From NCBI GenBank assembly GCA_027307165.1, contig DAHUXM010000004.1, positions 186,001 through 250,000 on the forward strand: a stretch of 64,000 nt of DNA. Reading direction: 5' to 3'. The translations under genes and the position numbers were made by a program. The notes beneath the pieces were generated by a model. That model was not told the DNA's origin and did not search any database. It was given only the letters and a program-made list of their open reading frames with translations. This DNA comes from Gemmatimonadota bacterium. Its GTDB lineage: Bacteria; Gemmatimonadota; Gemmatimonadetes; Gemmatimonadales; Gemmatimonadaceae. Shown piece by piece: positions 61,989 through 64,000 of the stretch. Position 1 is the stretch's first letter. Each line of letters starts with the position of its first letter.

Positions 61989-63434
61989 TCAACGCACGGG
62001 CGGCTGGGTCGCCACGAGGACGGCCGTTGCCGCGATCACGAGCACTCCAGCCGTGAGCTCGATCCACACCGAGCGCCGGAAGCCGCCGACTGCAGATCCA
62101 CCGGTTTCCCGATGAGCGAGCGCTCCACGCATCCGCAGCCAGTTGAACGCACCGCCCGCGAATACCAGCATCACGAACCCCAGCTTTACGAGGAGCACCG
62201 TACCGTACGTCGAATGGAACAGCGCCGCAAAAGATCCGACACGCATCCACGCGGCAAGCACTCCGCTGGCGACGACGAATCCCGCAGACACCAGCGCCAG
62301 CGGACTGAACGCATTCACCAGTCTTGCAACCAATGGCACCCGTCCTGTCGCGCGCGCATGCGTGTCGATGGAATTCCCTATCGAGAGCGCCGCAGGCACG
62401 CCAACCACTGCGAGGGTCAGCAAGCCACCCAGCCATGCGCCGGCCGCAACTACGTGAATGACGTCGATGGCAATGGAGAGACTTCTGTTTCCGGGCGCTG
62501 CCATGGCGTGTCCGGCGAATGCGGGCGTCGCAGCAAGCGCCACTGAAACAAACGCCACAACGAGCCATGGCGTTCCTCGGCGATGCGCGCCACGAGCCGA
62601 TGCAAAGGCGATGCACACGATCGCCGTGATGACGAACTGCGTGATCCAGACTCGCCCCCAGAACATGCCCAGGAGCGACCCCATCGCCACGTTTCCGCCG
62701 ACTACGGCGTGCTCCGCGTACAGCCGGCATACCGAGGCTACGAGAAAGACGATTCCGGCGGCAAGCCCGAGCCTGGCCGCCTGCCTCGTCGCGCGATCGT
62801 CGAAAGCGCCGACAGTGTCTGCGTCGCCCTCCGAGCGCACCCTCGACAGTACCAGCAGTACGAACGCTGCCACGCCCACTACCGTTATAAGTGCGACGAA
62901 GGTCAGCCAGCGCGCCAGCACGTAGACCGGTGCTTCGACATCCATTCCCTGCACGGGAGCGGGAGATGTCCTGGCGGTCGCGGTCCCGGCGCTATCGTGC
63001 TGGATTGCACCGGTGGATGCACTGCCGGCACCTGTCGTCGTACCGGCTGCGCTATCGACCACGAAGGTGAAGCTGCCTCTGGAGGGGTGCCCATCATCCT
63101 TCGCGACCGTACGCCAGGCCACCGTGTACTGTCCCGGCCGAAGAGGTGAATCGATCGTCGCAAGCAGGTGCAGCGGATTGGCAGGGTCGACCTTCGCCGG
63201 CCCGACTGCTGTGCGGCTGCCACCTGGTCCGGTTATGGAGATTGTGGTCAGCGTCGCTTCAGCGGCTTCACTGTACCACAGCTCGATCCCGGTCGGCGCG
63301 ACGGCCATGTGAGATCCCGCCGACGGCGCGCTCCTGAGCAGGTGTGCGTGGGCCCACGCGGTTCGGGGAGCGGCGAGGGTCAACGTGGCCACGATGATTG
63401 CGGTGATCCATCTCGCAGCGCGCGTCGCAATCAC
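61989..63434 (-). CDS. CopC-CopD fusion, copper transport/resistance protein
   Basis: A 481-residue two-part protein. After an N-terminal signal sequence (start GTG 63434, chosen because it begins ...TLTLAAPRTAWA; an upstream frame is open to 63650), the mature protein begins AHAHLLRSAPSAGS, the metal-binding start of the CopC beta-sandwich domain (to about residue 130). A Ser/Thr/Ala-rich linker follows, then about eight membrane helices of the CopD/YcnJ type. Such proteins take part in copper uptake across the inner membrane or in copper tolerance. It lies upstream of, and in the same direction as, the kinase gene, with a 165-base gap. Confidence 0.88.
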   Translation of the reverse strand: MIATRAARWITAIIVATLTLAAPRTAWAHAHLLRSAPSAGSHMAVAPTGIELWYSEAAEATLTTISITGPGGSRTAVGPAKVDPANPLHLLATIDSPLRPGQYTVAWRTVAKDDGHPSRGSFTFVVDSAAGTTTGAGSASTGAIQHDSAGTATARTSPAPVQGMDVEAPVYVLARWLTFVALITVVGVAAFVLLVLSRVRSEGDADTVGAFDDRATRQAARLGLAAGIVFLVASVCRLYAEHAVVGGNVAMGSLLGMFWGRVWITQFVITAIVCIAFASARGAHRRGTPWLVVAFVSVALAATPAFAGHAMAAPGNRSLSIAIDVIHVVAAGAWLGGLLTLAVVGVPAALSIGNSIDTHARATGRVPLVARLVNAFSPLALVSAGFVVASGVLAAWMRVGSFAALFHSTYGTVLLVKLGFVMLVFAGGAFNWLRMRGALAHRETGGSAVGGFRRSVWIELTAGVLVIAATAVLVATQPPVR

Positions 63435-63850
63435 CGGCGAGCGCGTCGCCGTCGGCCGCCGTCCAAATGGAGCAGCTGGCAGGTCGCCATTGTCGCTATG
63501 GGGGGTCGAATGCCTTGCTTCGATCTCGCGTCGACCGGGGATTCTGTGAGCAGCCAAAATTTCCCTGTTCCCCGATTCAGAGCTCCGCCGACGTGGCTCG
63601 AGCCCATTTTTTTGCGCTATCAAAACCGAAAATGGGAGGTGCCGGTTCAACGCGCCTCACGAGGCTGTTTCATAGGGGAAACATACAGTCTTGCACGCAC
63701 GGCGCTCGACCATATCCGAGGTCAACGGCATGATAAACATATGATTATCAGTCTGGCGCGATACTGGCAGACATTCACTCGAACGGCAGTCCGGAATATG
63801 CCCTCTGCGGATGCAGCGGCGCATGTAACCACTATGGGAGATCAGCATAT
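63435..63850. other. Gene-free gap between copper protein and last lipoprotein gene
   Basis: This 416-base stretch shows no recognisable protein; the open frames in it look accidental. It contains the inverted repeat at 63731-63750 and an AT-rich segment (63725-63755), consistent with divergent promoters for the copper gene and the lipoprotein gene. No tRNA or terminator hairpin was seen. Confidence 0.5.
63731..63750. promoter_or_regulatory. Inverted repeat TGATAA-N8-TTATCA
   Basis: TGATAA (63731-63736) and TTATCA (63745-63750) are perfect inverted arms eight bases apart, in an AT-rich patch between divergent genes. It might be an operator. No other copy was seen in this window, so the binding protein cannot be named. 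Confidence 0.35.
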
Positions 63851-64000
63851 ATGAGTCGTGCCGCAAGATGGATATCACCAGCTGTCCTGCTGGCGATTAC
63901 GCTCGCCGCTTGCCAGAAGGGTGAAAAGGGCACGAGTGCGGGAGCGACAACGTCAGCCAGCAACGCCACGGCGCCGGCTACCGATTCCACAACCGTGTCC
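63851..64000 (+). CDS. Predicted lipoprotein, 3'-truncated by window end
   Basis: The ATG at 63851 follows GGGAG and starts a lipoprotein signal: MSRAARWISPAVLLAITLAAC, with the acylated Cys at residue 21. After that come 29 residues rich in Ser, Thr, Ala and Lys, a flexible tether. The frame stays open to the window end. Its function cannot be told from this fragment; a periplasmic tethered domain is expected downstream. Confidence 0.75.
   Translation, partial: MSRAARWISPAVLLAITLAACQKGEKGTSAGATTSASNATAPATDSTTVS

Overview
The window is GC-rich, gene-dense bacterial chromosome. Several features together suggest a Gemmatimonadota-like organism: paired SusC/SusD outer-membrane proteins, many exported S9/M14/M28 peptidases with '...AQ' signal-peptide ends, lipoproteins, Asp-box (VPS10/sortilin-like) secreted proteins, and frequent GTG/TTG starts. 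This assignment is an inference from gene content; there is no rRNA in the window to confirm it. No phage, transposase or CRISPR/cas genes were seen.

Layout. 0-6 kb: a lipoprotein, a hotdog thioesterase, and an overlapping histidine kinase / response regulator / FTR1 iron-permease unit. 6-9.2 kb: tRNA-Ala(CGC) with its own terminator, divergent rnz, a lipoprotein and a CsbD-like stress protein. 9.3-15.7 kb: a TonB-dependent receptor, an M28 peptidase, tRNA-Gln(CTG), a VapBC toxin-antitoxin pair and an unknown protein. 15.7-27 kb: a GH27 alpha-galactosidase coupled to an S9 peptidase, a tryptophanyl-tRNA synthetase, an M15-like exported protein with a calcium-loop insert, DUF3224, a large M14 peptidase and a D-aminoacylase-like lipoprotein. 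27-34 kb: DNA repair, with a pyrimidine-dimer glycosylase next to an SRPBCC protein, then an AddB/AddA-type nuclease-helicase pair. 34-42.5 kb: a galactoside locus with a GHMP galactokinase-like enzyme, a Na+/solute symporter fused to a sugar nucleotidyltransferase, a Tat-exported clan-D-like glycosidase and a divergent GH35 beta-galactosidase. 42.6-60.1 kb: a long co-directional block holding SusC, SusD and an Asp-box protein, followed by a GntR regulator and a full set of trans-4-hydroxy-L-proline catabolic enzymes, ending in an exported DPP-IV-like peptidase. 60.3-64 kb: a histidine kinase, a CopC-CopD copper protein and the start of another lipoprotein.

The most interesting part is 42.6-60.1 kb. 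The catabolic genes encode a hydroxyproline 2-epimerase, a three-component D-hydroxyproline dehydrogenase, a DHDPS-family deaminase and a ketoglutarate-semialdehyde dehydrogenase. This route turns hydroxyproline into 2-oxoglutarate. The SusCD pair and the dipeptidyl-peptidase suggest that the real food is collagen-like, hydroxyproline-rich peptide. The two halves are linked by a shared 13-bp palindrome, GGATA-N3-TATCC, which overlaps a candidate -10 box both upstream of susC (42588-42600) and upstream of gntR (50749-50761). It is the likely operator of the GntR protein.

The second unusual item is the symporter-nucleotidyltransferase fusion at 35639-38254, next to a galactokinase and galactosidases, with no galT in the window. 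It could couple galactose import to direct UDP-sugar synthesis.

Three ~102-bp copies of an inverted-repeat element, and smaller palindromic repeat families, are scattered between genes.
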